Below the pieces are notes generated by a model, which ran no database searches, had not been told where the DNA came from, and was given only the letters and a program-made list of their open reading frames with translations. A DNA stretch of 64,000 nt from positions 496,001 to 560,000 of the forward strand of contig NZ_CP064654.1 in assembly GCF_015529805.1 (NCBI RefSeq), read 5' to 3'. Positions 8,031 to 16,733 of the stretch are shown piece by piece. Source of the stretch: Qipengyuania soli (GTDB lineage Bacteria > Pseudomonadota > Alphaproteobacteria > Sphingomonadales > Sphingomonadaceae). How positions within the stretch are numbered: position 1 is the first letter of the stretch; every line of letters begins with the position of its first letter. The translations under genes were made by a program, and so were the position numbers.

Positions 8031-8915
8031 TTACCGACCCTTATCTGCCTCCATTGCCAGGCAAAGCGCTCCGATAATGCCGGCATCATCGCCAAGCGAC
8101 GGTTTGACTATTCTGTGAATGGCGGCGGCGGGAAGGTAGCCGCGATCCAACTCCCTTTCCGTGGCCCTTATGCGATCGAGCAGTCCTGGCGTGTTCATGA
8201 CGCCCCCTCCCAACACGATGACCTCTGCCGAAGACATCGCGAAGATCGTGTGACAGAGGTGAGCGAGATAGTGCGCTATGACCGCATGTGCCGCGTGATC
8301 TTCGGGGAGCTCGGAGAGAGATTTCCCCCAGCGCCTCATGATGGCTGGTCCCGAAGCGAGGCCCTCGAGGCAGTCGCCATGTGTGGGACAAACGCCTTCA
8401 AATGCCGCGTCGCTTTCGTGCCGGCGCGGGAAAATGTGGCCCATTTCGGGGTGTGCTGCGCCATGGACCGCTTTGCCATCGAGAACGAGGCCCCCGCCGA
8501 TCCCCGTGCCGACGGTCACATAGGCAAGCGAATTGGCGTCTTCGCCGGCACCGAACCGGCTCTCTGCCAGCGCCGCTCCATTGACGTCGGTGTCGAAACC
8601 GATCGGAACGCCGAATTCACGGCCGAAGAACCCTGCAAGGTCGCAATCGGCCCAGCCGGGCTTGGGGGTGTTGGTGATCCTGCCCCACCGTCCGTCTTTC
8701 GGATCGACTACGGCAGGACCGAAAGTCGCAATTCCGATTGCCGAAAGTCTGCCCTGGTTGTGGAACCACGCTGCAGCTTCGGGAAGCGTTTCGCCGGGCG
8801 TTCGGGTCGGTATCGTGTGCCTTGCGGTTAGATTGATCGGCGAGGTGCCCGTGCCCAGGACGAACTTCGTGCCACCGGCCTCGATCGCGCCATATAGGGG
8901 CCAGTTGTTGCTCAT
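8031..8915 (-). CDS. ROK-family sugar kinase (fructokinase-like)
   Basis: The protein has 294 residues. The N-terminal YGAIEAGGTKFVLGTG is the ASKHA phosphate-1 loop of ROK kinases. GFDTDVNGAALAE carries the catalytic aspartate, and VTVGTGIGGGLV the second phosphate loop. HPEMGHIFPRRHESD followed by CPTHGDCLEGLASGPA is the ROK zinc-binding signature, with its Cys residues present. The sequence most resembles bacterial fructokinases that phosphorylate fructose (sometimes mannose) in the cytoplasm. Substrate choice is inferred from overall type only. It stands alone, with the 169-bp region to hemN on its upstream side, and has no transport or regulator gene next to it. Confidence 0.88.
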   Translation of the reverse strand: MSNNWPLYGAIEAGGTKFVLGTGTSPINLTARHTIPTRTPGETLPEAAAWFHNQGRLSAIGIATFGPAVVDPKDGRWGRITNTPKPGWADCDLAGFFGREFGVPIGFDTDVNGAALAESRFGAGEDANSLAYVTVGTGIGGGLVLDGKAVHGAAHPEMGHIFPRRHESDAAFEGVCPTHGDCLEGLASGPAIMRRWGKSLSELPEDHAAHAVIAHYLAHLCHTIFAMSSAEVIVLGGGVMNTPGLLDRIRATERELDRGYLPAAAIHRIVKPSLGDDAGIIGALCLAMEADKGR

Positions 8916-9001
8916 GCGCTGAAGGCATTCTGCGAACGCTCAGTGTGCCACCACTCAACATGACCAGTAGTTCGCAAGTCTGAGCTCCGGCGACAACAGG
9001 G

Positions 9002-9021
9002 TGCTCTGGCCCCCCCAGAGC
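9002..9021. terminator. Hairpin downstream of hemN, possible terminator
   Basis: TGCTCTGG at 9002-9009 pairs perfectly with CCAGAGCA at 9014-9021 around a CCCC loop. It lies 64 bp beyond the hemN stop (minus strand) within the otherwise empty 169-bp stretch 8916-9084. Neither side is followed by a T run, so intrinsic termination is doubtful. I saw nothing else of note in that stretch except the upstream region of the ROK kinase gene. Confidence 0.35.
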
Positions 9022-9084
9022 AATCGGTGCCTTGCTCCATGCCAAACGATGCGCGCGTATTCCAGTCCGTTCGCGGGGCGGTTC

Positions 9085-10398
9085 CTAGACTGCGGTGCTG
9101 AACCTGCCTGGCGTTTCGCCGCGATACCGGTCGAAAGTAGCAGCGATTGTTCGAGCGTAGGGGAGTCCGTCTGCCATAATGGTCAGGCATTCATCGTCGA
9201 TCGATGCGAGGCCGCGCTCCATAAATGGTGCCAGCCTCTCTCTGGCTGCAGGAAGGTGGCTCGTGTCCAGTCTTGCGCGGCCGTGGCACAGGAGCTGCTC
9301 GATGATCGCGCCGCGACGCTGGTCATCCGCGGTCCGCAATATGCCACGATTGGCCGCCAGCTGGCCTTGCGATGCGATCATGCGGTAGCGACCGCCGTTC
9401 TTCTCGTTTTGTGCGAGCATCTGCGGGAAGCTGCTGATGGCCGATGCGCCCAAGCCGATGAGCACATCGCTCGGGTCGTCGGTGAATCCCTGGAAGTTGC
9501 GACGCAATTTGCCGGACATGGCCGCGTGCGCCAGCGGATCGCTGCCCGGCCTTGCGAAATGATCGAAGCCAACCGGTGCGTACCCGTGGGTGACGAGGTA
9601 GGAAAAGCCGAAGGCCGCCATGTCGAAGCGTTCCCTCTGGCCGGGAAGCTTGGTCGCATCGATCGCCTTCTGGCGCGGCACGATGTGCGGCACATGGGCA
9701 TAACCGAAGAGTGCTATCCGGTCGGCACCGAGCACGCGTGTGCGGTGCAAGGTGTCTTCAAGATCGTGCATGTCCTGCCCTGGCAGACCGTACATCAGAT
9801 CGAAGTTGAGCGACGTCACACCCGCCTCGCGCAGCCAGTCGACGGTGCGCAGGATCGTATCCTCCGATTGCTCCCGGCCGATGGCGGTCTGGCAATGCGG
9901 TGCGAAGGTCTGCACACCGAGACTTGCGCGAGTGACGCCCGCCGCCCCGAGTGCGGCAGCCCAGTCGCGGCTCATGGTCCTTGGGTCGAGTTCCACCGAA
10001 ATGATCGGGTCGGAAAGGTCGAAATGATCGGCGAGGCGGTCGGTGAGAATAGCGAATTCGCCGGGTGAAATTGCGTTTGGACTGCCGCCCCCGAAAGCTA
10101 TGCGGCCAACCCGCACGCCCCGTGGAAGCAACGAAGCCACGGTCTCAATCTCCGTGTGCAGGGCCGCGAGGTAGGATTCGAGGCGCTGGCGACGATTGGC
10201 GCGCCCGGTGTTGCAGCCGCAGTAGAAGCAGATCTGTTCGCAAAACGGGATATGCAAATAGAGCGAGACCTCGCCTGCCGCTCCTTTGAGGGCTGCGCGG
10301 TAGTCGGCGGTTGCGATTTCGCCAAAGTCGGCGGCGGTGGGATAGCTCGTATAGCGCGGGACGGGCGTAGCGAGCAGGTCGGGATGATAGGGCCACAT
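9085..10398 (-). CDS. hemN: Oxygen-independent coproporphyrinogen III oxidase
   Basis: The protein has 437 residues from ATG 10398, whose MWPYHPDLLATPVPRYTSYP matches the usual HemN start. The frame is open upstream, but the added residues (ICRNDRCRECG) are not part of the family and lie in the preceding small gene's region. The radical-SAM cluster motif CEQICFYCGC (CxxxCxxC) is present, followed by FGGGSPNAIS and SLGVQTFAP. The enzyme decarboxylates coproporphyrinogen III to protoporphyrinogen IX when oxygen is low. Its place at the end of the cbb3 oxidase locus fits heme supply under micro-oxic growth. A half-matching FNR-type box lies about 35 bp upstream. Confidence 0.94.
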   Translation of the reverse strand: MWPYHPDLLATPVPRYTSYPTAADFGEIATADYRAALKGAAGEVSLYLHIPFCEQICFYCGCNTGRANRRQRLESYLAALHTEIETVASLLPRGVRVGRIAFGGGSPNAISPGEFAILTDRLADHFDLSDPIISVELDPRTMSRDWAAALGAAGVTRASLGVQTFAPHCQTAIGREQSEDTILRTVDWLREAGVTSLNFDLMYGLPGQDMHDLEDTLHRTRVLGADRIALFGYAHVPHIVPRQKAIDATKLPGQRERFDMAAFGFSYLVTHGYAPVGFDHFARPGSDPLAHAAMSGKLRRNFQGFTDDPSDVLIGLGASAISSFPQMLAQNEKNGGRYRMIASQGQLAANRGILRTADDQRRGAIIEQLLCHGRARLDTSHLPAARERLAPFMERGLASIDDECLTIMADGLPYARTIAATFDRYRGETPGRFSTAV

Positions 10399-10429
10399 GC
10401 GGCCATCTGCGCCGCATTCCCGGCACCGG

Positions 10430-10639
10430 TCATTGCGACAGATCAAACTTCCTGCGGTTGCAACCTGCATGACAAGCCTTTTCGGCGCATGGGAGCGCCG
10501 GTTCCGGCTTTTGCTGCTTAACGGGAATCTCGATCTGCCCGCCGTTGCATAAGGCGGCGGTAATCGACCGCTGAGCCGGCGGGAGCGGACCGACTATCAA
10601 CGGCAGCAACGATGCGAGGCCGAGCACGACCGCGTTCAT
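10430..10639 (-). CDS. Small Cys-rich protein in the cbb3 locus
   Basis: The protein has 69 residues, not recognised as a named family. A hydrophobic N-terminus (MNAVVLGLASLLPLIVGPLP) looks like a signal or anchor helix. The rest is polar with four cysteines at residues 31, 51, 56 and 60. The last three are in a PCAEKACHAGC pattern (C-x4-C-H-x2-C), which could bind a metal or form disulfides after export. Its ATG overlaps the ccoS stop (ATGA), so it is translated with the cco genes, and hemN follows. I recall similar small proteins at this place in related genomes, without a known function. A role in heme or copper handling for the oxidase is a guess from context. Confidence 0.7.
   Translation of the reverse strand: MNAVVLGLASLLPLIVGPLPPAQRSITAALCNGGQIEIPVKQQKPEPALPCAEKACHAGCNRRKFDLSQ
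10433..10446 (-). promoter_or_regulatory. Imperfect FNR-type box before hemN
   Basis: On the minus strand this reads TTGATCTGTCGCAA. The left half TTGAT is perfect and the right half CGCAA matches GTCAA/ATCAA only in part, keeping the TTG-N8-CAA core. It lies inside the last codons of the small Cys-rich ORF and is centred about 42 bp upstream of the hemN ATG. It may give hemN its own oxygen-controlled promoter. It is weaker than the two boxes near ccoN and ompW. Confidence 0.4.
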
Positions 10640-10788
10640 TGCTGGTCCTCGGGATCGTCGATCAGAATGCGTTGCGCTGCGCCATCGAGATCCTCGAACT
10701 GGGAATCGCGCATGGCCCAGAAGAAGGCTGCCAAGCCCAGAGCGCCCATGCCGAGCGCGATGGGGATCAGGAAGGTGAGACCGTTCAT
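10636..10788 (-). CDS. ccoS: cbb3-type oxidase assembly protein CcoS
   Basis: The protein has 50 residues. It begins MNGLTFLIPIALGMGALGLA, one transmembrane helix, then FFWAMRDSQFEDLDGAAQRIL and an acidic end (DDPEDQQ). The pattern of a short N-terminal helix followed by FFWAxxxxQFEDLxGxxxRIL is typical of CcoS. CcoS is needed to insert heme and copper into the oxidase, with CcoI. It overlaps ccoI upstream (4 bp, ATGA) and the small Cys-rich ORF downstream (ATGA), so it lies in the middle of a tightly coupled operon. Confidence 0.93.
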   Translation of the reverse strand: MNGLTFLIPIALGMGALGLAAFFWAMRDSQFEDLDGAAQRILIDDPEDQQ

Positions 10789-12905
10789 CGTCCTTCCTTC
10801 GCCAAGCGGAGGGAGTTTCCGACGACCACGAGCGAACTCAGCGACATGGCGATGGCGGCGATCAGCGGCGTGACCATGCCCAGCAGGGCGAGTGGAACGG
10901 CGAGGATATTGTAGCCGATAGCGAAACCGAAATTCTGCCGCACGATGCTCATTGTCCGCCGAGCCACACGCACGGCATGGGCGACAGGCATGAGCCCGCG
11001 GCCCAGGAACACTGCGTCGGCGGCCTGCTGGCTGACATCGCTCGCCGTGCCGGGAGCGATGGAAGCATGGGCGGCGGCGAGGGCAGGGCCGTCATTGATC
11101 CCGTCACCGACCATCAACGGGTGAAGACCGCGGGATCGCAGTTCCTCCAGCAAGGCGAGCTTGCCCTCCGGGCGTATTTCACCCTGACCGGCAATGCCGA
11201 GCTTCGCGGCGAGCGCGTCGACCGCGGAAGATCGGTCGCCGGAAATCACGCGGCTCTCGACACCCATCAGCGAGAGCTGGGCGAGTGCCTCCCTCGCGTC
11301 GGGGCGGAGCTGGTCGGTGAATGCAATGGTCGTGGACGCCCCGTCGATCTGGAGCGCAGTAGAGGGACCCTCGGTAGCGACGAACGAGCGCGCAAGAGCG
11401 ACTTTTCTTCCGCCGATCCGGCCGGTGACCCCTGAACCGCTCTCTTCGACGACCGACTCGATCTCCGCGGGGACAACCCCTTCCGCCGCGAGGGCACGGG
11501 ACAGGCCTAGGCTCAGCGGGTGGCGACTTGCCTGTGCGAGGCCCATGGCTATCGCTTTCTGTTCGTCGCTCAGCGCGGTGATGTTGGGCACAGGCTCCCC
11601 GAGGGTCAAGGTGCCGGTCTTGTCGAATAGTGCCGTATCGACCTCGGCCAGCCGCTCTAGCGCGCTCCCGTCCTTGACCAGCAGGCCCTTCTTGGCGAGC
11701 GCGCCCGACGCGACAACCTGCGCGGCCGGCACTGCAAGGCCCATGGCGCAGGGACAGGTGATGATGAGCACCGCGATCGCGACTGTCAGAGAGAAATGCC
11801 AGCCTGCGCCCGCCACCATCCAGCCGATGAATGCGAGCAGTGCGAGCGAATGGACGGCGGGAGCATACAGCCGCGACGCGCGGTCGGCGATGCGGACGTA
11901 CTGGCTGCGCGACTGGCCCGCTTCGTCCATCAGGCGGGCGATCTCGGCAAGAACGGTGTCGGAAGCGACTGCGGTGATGCGGACGTCAACCGGATTGCCG
12001 AGATTGATGGCACCAGCGTGCACCACGTCTCCCGTCGCGGCGGGCTGCGGCGCACTTTCGCCCGTCAGCATGGCATTGTCGATCGCCGTATCGCCCTTCT
12101 CGATGATGCCGTCGGCTGCGAGAGCCTCGCCGACTGCGACCTGCATCAGCATCCCGGGCTCGAGGTCGTCGGCGTCGAGTACCCTCGTCGAACCGTCCGC
12201 GCCGAGGATGTGCGCGCGCTTGCCCATGCGTGACAGCAGGGCGCCGATCCCCGCCCGCGTGCGATTGCGCATCGATGCATCGAGCGCACGTCCTGCAAGG
12301 AGGAAGAACAGCAGCATGACCGCGCCGTCGAAATAGGCGTCTTCACCGCCGATGACGGTCTCGTAAAGGCTGAGCCCGGATGCGAGGATCACTCCGATGG
12401 AAATCGGAACGTCCATATTGGTGCGGCGATGACGCAAGGCCATGAGCGCACTCGAGAAGAAGGGGCGCCCGGAATAGGCTATCACGGGCAGCGCGATCAG
12501 CGCCGAAAGCCAGTGGAAGAGCTCGCGCGTCACTCCACCCGCACCCGACCAGACGCTGACCGAGAGCAGCATGATGTTCATCATCCCGAAGCCGGCAACT
12601 GCTAGTGCGCGCAGGAGCGACTTTGCTTCCGCGTCGTCCGTGGCCAGGGGATTTGCGGCAACCGGCTGGGCCTCGTAACCCAAATCTTCCAGCGCGCCGA
12701 TGAGGGCATCGTCGCTCAAGGAATCGACGTGTCGCACGGCAACGCGCTTGGCCGAGAAGTTGACGCGAACCGAATCCACACCCTCGACCTTGGCTAGCCC
12801 GCGTTCGATCGTCGCTATGCAACCGGCACAACGGATGCCGGGCACGGTGAAGCGCGTGTCGACCAGGTGCGGTGCTGTGCCTTCAATGGTCGCATGGACA
12901 CTCAC
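10785..12905 (-). CDS. ccoI: Copper-translocating P1B-type ATPase for cbb3 oxidase
   Basis: The protein has 706 residues. An N-terminal metal-binding domain carries GIRCAGCIATIE (CxxC, about residues 26-29). About eight membrane helices follow, with CPC in the sixth (ITCPCAMGLAVP), the metal-transport motif of P1B-1 ATPases. Further motifs are LTGES in the actuator domain, DKTGTLT with the phosphorylated aspartate, a short SRHPLS in the nucleotide domain, and VGDGINDGPAL. CcoI/FixI exports copper across the inner membrane for the CuB site of the oxidase rather than for resistance, and its position between ccoH and ccoS supports this. Confidence 0.96.
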   Translation of the reverse strand: MSVHATIEGTAPHLVDTRFTVPGIRCAGCIATIERGLAKVEGVDSVRVNFSAKRVAVRHVDSLSDDALIGALEDLGYEAQPVAANPLATDDAEAKSLLRALAVAGFGMMNIMLLSVSVWSGAGGVTRELFHWLSALIALPVIAYSGRPFFSSALMALRHRRTNMDVPISIGVILASGLSLYETVIGGEDAYFDGAVMLLFFLLAGRALDASMRNRTRAGIGALLSRMGKRAHILGADGSTRVLDADDLEPGMLMQVAVGEALAADGIIEKGDTAIDNAMLTGESAPQPAATGDVVHAGAINLGNPVDVRITAVASDTVLAEIARLMDEAGQSRSQYVRIADRASRLYAPAVHSLALLAFIGWMVAGAGWHFSLTVAIAVLIITCPCAMGLAVPAAQVVASGALAKKGLLVKDGSALERLAEVDTALFDKTGTLTLGEPVPNITALSDEQKAIAMGLAQASRHPLSLGLSRALAAEGVVPAEIESVVEESGSGVTGRIGGRKVALARSFVATEGPSTALQIDGASTTIAFTDQLRPDAREALAQLSLMGVESRVISGDRSSAVDALAAKLGIAGQGEIRPEGKLALLEELRSRGLHPLMVGDGINDGPALAAAHASIAPGTASDVSQQAADAVFLGRGLMPVAHAVRVARRTMSIVRQNFGFAIGYNILAVPLALLGMVTPLIAAIAMSLSSLVVVGNSLRLAKEGR

Positions 12906-13351
12906 GAGATGTGGGCCTCCCGAGCCCAGACCTTGCCCGAGTTGCGAAGCGTGAGGCGGACGGTCCAGCGCCCGGCCGGTATCGGATCGCTGGAACGGAA
13001 CTCGTCAGGACCCGAACGCTCGAATTTCACCGTCCGCGCATCGGGTGTGCCGAGCGGGCGGCGGATCTCGGCAGAAGCGGTCGCAAAATTAGGGACGTCG
13101 GTGGTGCTGACGACCAAATGCCCGTCGTTATCGCGAGCAATCTCGGCGTTGTAGCCGAGCTTGTCCTGTTCGCGCGCTTCCTCGAGCCAGCCGTTGTATT
13201 TCTGGCTGGCGACATAGGAGTTTTCGACCACCACGCCGCCGAACCCTTCCGTGGCCAGCGCTGCCATGGTGAAGTTCACGGCAAAGACGATACCGAAACC
13301 TACCACCAGGATCGCGGTCATGTGCCGCCCGGTGAATTCCTTGCGCATCAT
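12902..13351 (-). CDS. ccoH: FixH/CcoH family assembly protein
   Basis: The protein has 149 residues. It starts with basic MMRKEFTGRHM, then one transmembrane helix (about residues 12-33, AILVVGFGIVFAVNFTMAAL). The periplasmic domain includes ENSYVASQKYNGWLEEAREQ, the FixH signature region, and an Ig-like C-terminal part ending in WTVRLTLRNSGK. CcoH is a single-helix membrane protein required for stable assembly of cbb3 oxidase. It overlaps ccoG (ATGA) upstream and ccoI (4 bp) downstream. Confidence 0.92.
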   Translation of the reverse strand: MMRKEFTGRHMTAILVVGFGIVFAVNFTMAALATEGFGGVVVENSYVASQKYNGWLEEAREQDKLGYNAEIARDNDGHLVVSTTDVPNFATASAEIRRPLGTPDARTVKFERSGPDEFRSSDPIPAGRWTVRLTLRNSGKVWAREAHIS

Positions 13352-14913
13352 TCTTCTCCCGGCGCATCGAAGCGCGTGGTGACGGTGTCAATCTCGCCCT
13401 TCTCGTCGAGAGAGCGCAAGCGGAAGCTGAACTCCTGCGACGAGGCTCCGGTCGGCACTGCGACGTAGGCACGGACCGAGCGGACCTGGTCGGCAGCGAC
13501 GGTCACGGTCTGGGTTTCCGCCGCTTGATCGCGGCCAACGGTGTCGGTCCACATCACGGCGCCGGGAAGACCAACAACGGCAATTTCCATGCGGCGCGGG
13601 CGACTTTCCATGTTGCGCAGCTTGAGCGTGTAGGAATTGCGCACCGAACCGTCGCTCATCAGCATGAAGGGCGGATTGCGGTCGGGAGCCACGGTCAGGT
13701 CGGTGTGGCTGCGCACGCCGAGCGCGAAGAGAAGCGCAAGTCCGATGCCTGCCCAGATGCCGAAGTAGACCATCGTGCGCGGGCGGAGCAGTGCTTTCCA
13801 CGCGGGGCGCGGTTCGCCGCCTGCCGCCTCGCGCTCGCAATCCTCCAGCGTGGCGTAATCGATCAGGCCACGAGGGCGACCGATGTCCTTCATCACGCGG
13901 TCGCAGGCGTCGATGCACAGGGCGCAGGTTATGCAGCCGATCTGCGGTCCTTCGCGAATGTCGATCCCCGTCGGACAGACCTGCACACACTGGGTACAAT
14001 CGATGCAGTCGCCGAACTGGTCCGGGTTCTTTGCTGCCTTCTTCACGCTACCGCGCGGTTCCCCGCGCCAGTCCTTGTAGGTGACGATGAGCGACTTCTC
14101 GTCGAGCATGGCGGTCTGGATGCGCGGCCAGGGGCACATGTAGATGCACACCTGTTCGCGCATGAAACCGCCGAGCGTGACCGTGGTCAAGGTGAGCACG
14201 GCGACTGTGATGTAGGCGACCGGCGCCGCCTCTCCGCGCCAGAAGTCGTGCACCAGCGTCGGCGCATCGGCAAAATACATGATCCATGCGCCGCCGGTCC
14301 AGAAGCCGATGACGAGATAGATCGACCACTTGAAGGCGCGGCGCAGCACCTTGCCCCAGGTCCACGGCGCGGCGTCGAGGCGCATGCGGGCATTGCGATC
14401 GCCATCGACGAAGCGGTCGACATGCTGGAAGACGTCGGTCCAGACCGTCTGCGGACAGGCATAGCCGCACCACGCACGTCCGACTGCGCTCGTCACCAGG
14501 AAGAGGCCGATGCCCGCCATGATCAGCAGGCCTGCGACGAAGTAGAATTCGTGCGGCCAGATCTCGATGCCGAACATGTAGAAGCGGCGGTTGGCAAGGT
14601 CGACCAGGACCGCCTGGTCCGGCGAGTAGGGTCCGCGGTCCCAGCGGATCCACGGCGTGCCGTAGTAGATCGCGAGAGTGACGAGCATTACGAACCACTT
14701 GAACCGACGGAAGGGCCCGTCGATGCGCTTGTTGTGCACGAAAGCGCGCTTCTCGTAGAGCTTCTCGGGCAGCGTCGTGCGCGGCGGTTCATGCGGTTCG
14801 TGTCGGCGGGTCGCCGCCTCGGCATCGGCGACCGCGCTCGACACGGGTTCGTTGGATTTGGTCACGCCGTCGTCGACGACGGCCGACCAGTCACGGCCTT
14901 CAGGGTTGCTCAT
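13348..14913 (-). CDS. ccoG: CcoG/FixG iron-sulfur membrane protein
   Basis: The protein has 521 residues from ATG 14913, which lies inside the ccoP 3' end with AAGG just upstream. It has four to five helices in the N-terminal half, with CGYACPQTVW and CIYMCPWPRIQ motifs. A 2x[4Fe-4S] ferredoxin domain follows, with CIDCTQCVQVCP and CITCALCIDACD. Then come another helix (about residues 385-403) and a C-terminal Ig-like periplasmic domain. CcoG (RdxA) is thought to reduce copper for delivery to the oxidase. The proline/acid-rich first 60 residues look disordered. It overlaps ccoP by 14 bp and ccoH by 4 bp. Confidence 0.95.
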   Translation of the reverse strand: MSNPEGRDWSAVVDDGVTKSNEPVSSAVADAEAATRRHEPHEPPRTTLPEKLYEKRAFVHNKRIDGPFRRFKWFVMLVTLAIYYGTPWIRWDRGPYSPDQAVLVDLANRRFYMFGIEIWPHEFYFVAGLLIMAGIGLFLVTSAVGRAWCGYACPQTVWTDVFQHVDRFVDGDRNARMRLDAAPWTWGKVLRRAFKWSIYLVIGFWTGGAWIMYFADAPTLVHDFWRGEAAPVAYITVAVLTLTTVTLGGFMREQVCIYMCPWPRIQTAMLDEKSLIVTYKDWRGEPRGSVKKAAKNPDQFGDCIDCTQCVQVCPTGIDIREGPQIGCITCALCIDACDRVMKDIGRPRGLIDYATLEDCEREAAGGEPRPAWKALLRPRTMVYFGIWAGIGLALLFALGVRSHTDLTVAPDRNPPFMLMSDGSVRNSYTLKLRNMESRPRRMEIAVVGLPGAVMWTDTVGRDQAAETQTVTVAADQVRSVRAYVAVPTGASSQEFSFRLRSLDEKGEIDTVTTRFDAPGEE

Positions 14914-15811
14914 CAACCTTCACCTCGGGATCGGCTGCGACCTCCACGAAGTCTTCGCCTCCCCCGAGCGAATGAACATATGCGGCGAGCATCTTGATCG
15001 TCACCGGATCGAGACGGCCCTGCCAGTGCGGCATCACGCCCATGCGCGGCTGCAGGATTTGCTGCTTCAGCGCCTCGCGGCTGCTTCCGCGCAGCCAGAT
15101 CGCATCGTTGAGACGCGGTGCGCCGAGCGAGCGGTTTCCTTCGCCGCCAGCGCCATGGCAGGCCGCGCAATTGTCCGCGAACAGCGACGCACCTGCGGCA
15201 TTGGGCTTCTCCTTGCCGCTCAGCGACAGGACGTGGCTGACCAATGCGTCAAGCTGCTGCGGGTTGAACGCCCCCGCAAACGGCGGCATCGCGCTCGTCC
15301 GCGTACCTTCGTCACCCGGCTGGCGGATGCCGTGAGTCAGCGTGTATTCGATCGTCTTGAGGTCACCGCCCCACAGCCAGTCATCGTCGTTGAGATTGGG
15401 GTAGCCCAGTTCATGGCTGCCTGCTGCCCCGGAGCCGTGGCATTGTACGCAGTTGACCTTGAATGCGGCAGCACCACCGGCGACGGCCTTCTGGAGCAGT
15501 TCGCTGTTGTCGGACAGGCGCTCGATCGGAACCTGCGCCAGCTGCTCGCGCACCGATGCGCGCGCCTGGTCGGCAACGCTCATTTCCTCGGCCAACTGGC
15601 CACGGCTTGACCAACCCAGATAGCCCGTCGTGGCCCGATCGATCATCGGCCAGGCGGGGAAGGCAATCACATAGCCGATGGCAAACACGATCGTCAGGTA
15701 GAAGGTCCACAGCCACCACCGCGGCAGCGGGGTGTTGAGTTCCTCGATGCCGTCCCATTCATGGCCGACGGTTTCGGTGCCCGTAGGCTGGTCGACGCGC
15801 TTATTCACCAT
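14900..15811 (-). CDS. ccoP: cbb3-type cytochrome c oxidase subunit III (diheme)
   Basis: The protein has 303 residues. WDGIEELNTPLPRWWLWTF and a transmembrane helix (about residues 30-53) make up the typical CcoP N-terminus. Two cytochrome c domains follow with heme-binding CVQCH (about residue 120) and CAACH (about residue 215). Methionine ligands lie in SAMPPFAG and GVMPHWQG. CcoP carries electrons to CcoO and the catalytic subunit. Its ATG lies inside the end of ccoQ (11-bp overlap), so the two are translated together. Confidence 0.96.
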   Translation of the reverse strand: MVNKRVDQPTGTETVGHEWDGIEELNTPLPRWWLWTFYLTIVFAIGYVIAFPAWPMIDRATTGYLGWSSRGQLAEEMSVADQARASVREQLAQVPIERLSDNSELLQKAVAGGAAAFKVNCVQCHGSGAAGSHELGYPNLNDDDWLWGGDLKTIEYTLTHGIRQPGDEGTRTSAMPPFAGAFNPQQLDALVSHVLSLSGKEKPNAAGASLFADNCAACHGAGGEGNRSLGAPRLNDAIWLRGSSREALKQQILQPRMGVMPHWQGRLDPVTIKMLAAYVHSLGGGEDFVEVAADPEVKVDEQP

Positions 15812-15965
15812 CGTCTTGTCCCTCGAAAATCATGGTCGCGGCGGTGCGGTTCTTGTCCTTCGAACCGGGGCGGAAAGGCCATGCGCAGAGCGTCAAGAAG
15901 ATGAAGAACATGATCGCGAGGCCAATGCCGTCGGCAAAGTGGCGCAAGGTATCGTAAGTGCTCAC
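15801..15965 (-). CDS. ccoQ: cbb3-type oxidase subunit IV, CcoQ
   Basis: The protein has 54 residues from GTG 15965, which overlaps the ccoO stop as GTGA. The sequence begins [20 protein letters not shown], one transmembrane helix follows ([17 protein letters not shown]), and then [16 protein letters not shown]. This is the normal CcoQ pattern of a single helix followed by a basic W-x-x-RP-GS segment. CcoQ stabilises the complex and helps CcoP association. The last codons overlap the ccoP start. Confidence 0.94.
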   Translation of the reverse strand: MSTYDTLRHFADGIGLAIMFFIFLTLCAWPFRPGSKDKNRTAATMIFEGQDDGE

Positions 15966-16723
15966 CGGCCCTTCTCCTTGGCGAGTTCCTCCATCGGGCC
16001 GGCACTGTCGACGTCGACCAGCGTGCCGAGCATCTGGAGGTACGCGATGAGCGCATCCATCTCGGTCAGGCGGGTCGGGTTACCGTCGAAATCGCGGATC
16101 TGCGCCTTGGGATAGCGCGTGGCGAGATCGCCGGCATCGGCTTCCGGATTGGCTTGGGCGAGCATGTCGTCCTTGGCCTTGGCGATATCGTCCTTGCTGT
16201 AGGGAACACCCACGCGGCTGAGCGCCGTCAGCGTGGCCTTGGGATCGCCGATCTGAAGCTCATTCTCCGCGAGGAAGCCGTATTGCGGCATCACGCTTTC
16301 GGGGACGACGCTCTGCGGGTTGGTCAGGTGCTGGACGTGCCATTCATCCGAATAGCGACCGCCCACGCGGGCAAGATCGGGTCCGGTGCGCTTAGATCCC
16401 CACTGGAAGGGGTGGTCGTACATGCTCTCGGCCGCGAGACTGTAGTGGCCATAGCGTTCGACCTCGTCACGGAACGGACGGATCATCTGGCTGTGGCAGG
16501 TATAGCAGCCTTCGCGGATGTAGATGTCGCGTCCGGCCTGCTCCAGCGGAGTGTAGGGGCGCATGCCTTCGACCTTCTCGATCGTGTTATCGATCCAGAA
16601 CAGCGGGGCGATTTCAACGATGCCGCCGATGGCCACGGTCGCGAAGGTGGCGACGGCGAGCAGGGTAATGTTCTTCTCGAGCCGCTTGTGCCCGGCGAAA
16701 GGTTCCTTGGGTGTATCGCTCAT
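15962..16723 (-). CDS. ccoO: cbb3-type cytochrome c oxidase subunit II (monoheme)
   Basis: The protein has 253 residues. An N-terminal helix (about residues 20-42) anchors a periplasmic cytochrome c domain with CYTCHSQ (about residues 73-77, CxxCH) directly followed by [18 protein letters not shown], a hallmark of Cco[17 protein letters not shown] and [16 protein letters not shown] supply other conserved parts, including the axial methionine. CcoO passes electrons from CcoP to CcoN. It lies 10 bp after ccoN and overlaps ccoQ by 4 bp. Confidence 0.96.
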   Translation of the reverse strand: MSDTPKEPFAGHKRLEKNITLLAVATFATVAIGGIVEIAPLFWIDNTIEKVEGMRPYTPLEQAGRDIYIREGCYTCHSQMIRPFRDEVERYGHYSLAAESMYDHPFQWGSKRTGPDLARVGGRYSDEWHVQHLTNPQSVVPESVMPQYGFLAENELQIGDPKATLTALSRVGVPYSKDDIAKAKDDMLAQANPEADAGDLATRYPKAQIRDFDGNPTRLTEMDALIAYLQMLGTLVDVDSAGPMEELAKEKGR

Positions 16724-16733
16724 TGCTGGTCTC

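Noticed and set aside
10399..10470. Extension of HemN with two further cysteines
   Set aside because: The normal HemN N-terminus begins at 10398, and the added residues overlap the small Cys-rich gene in another frame.
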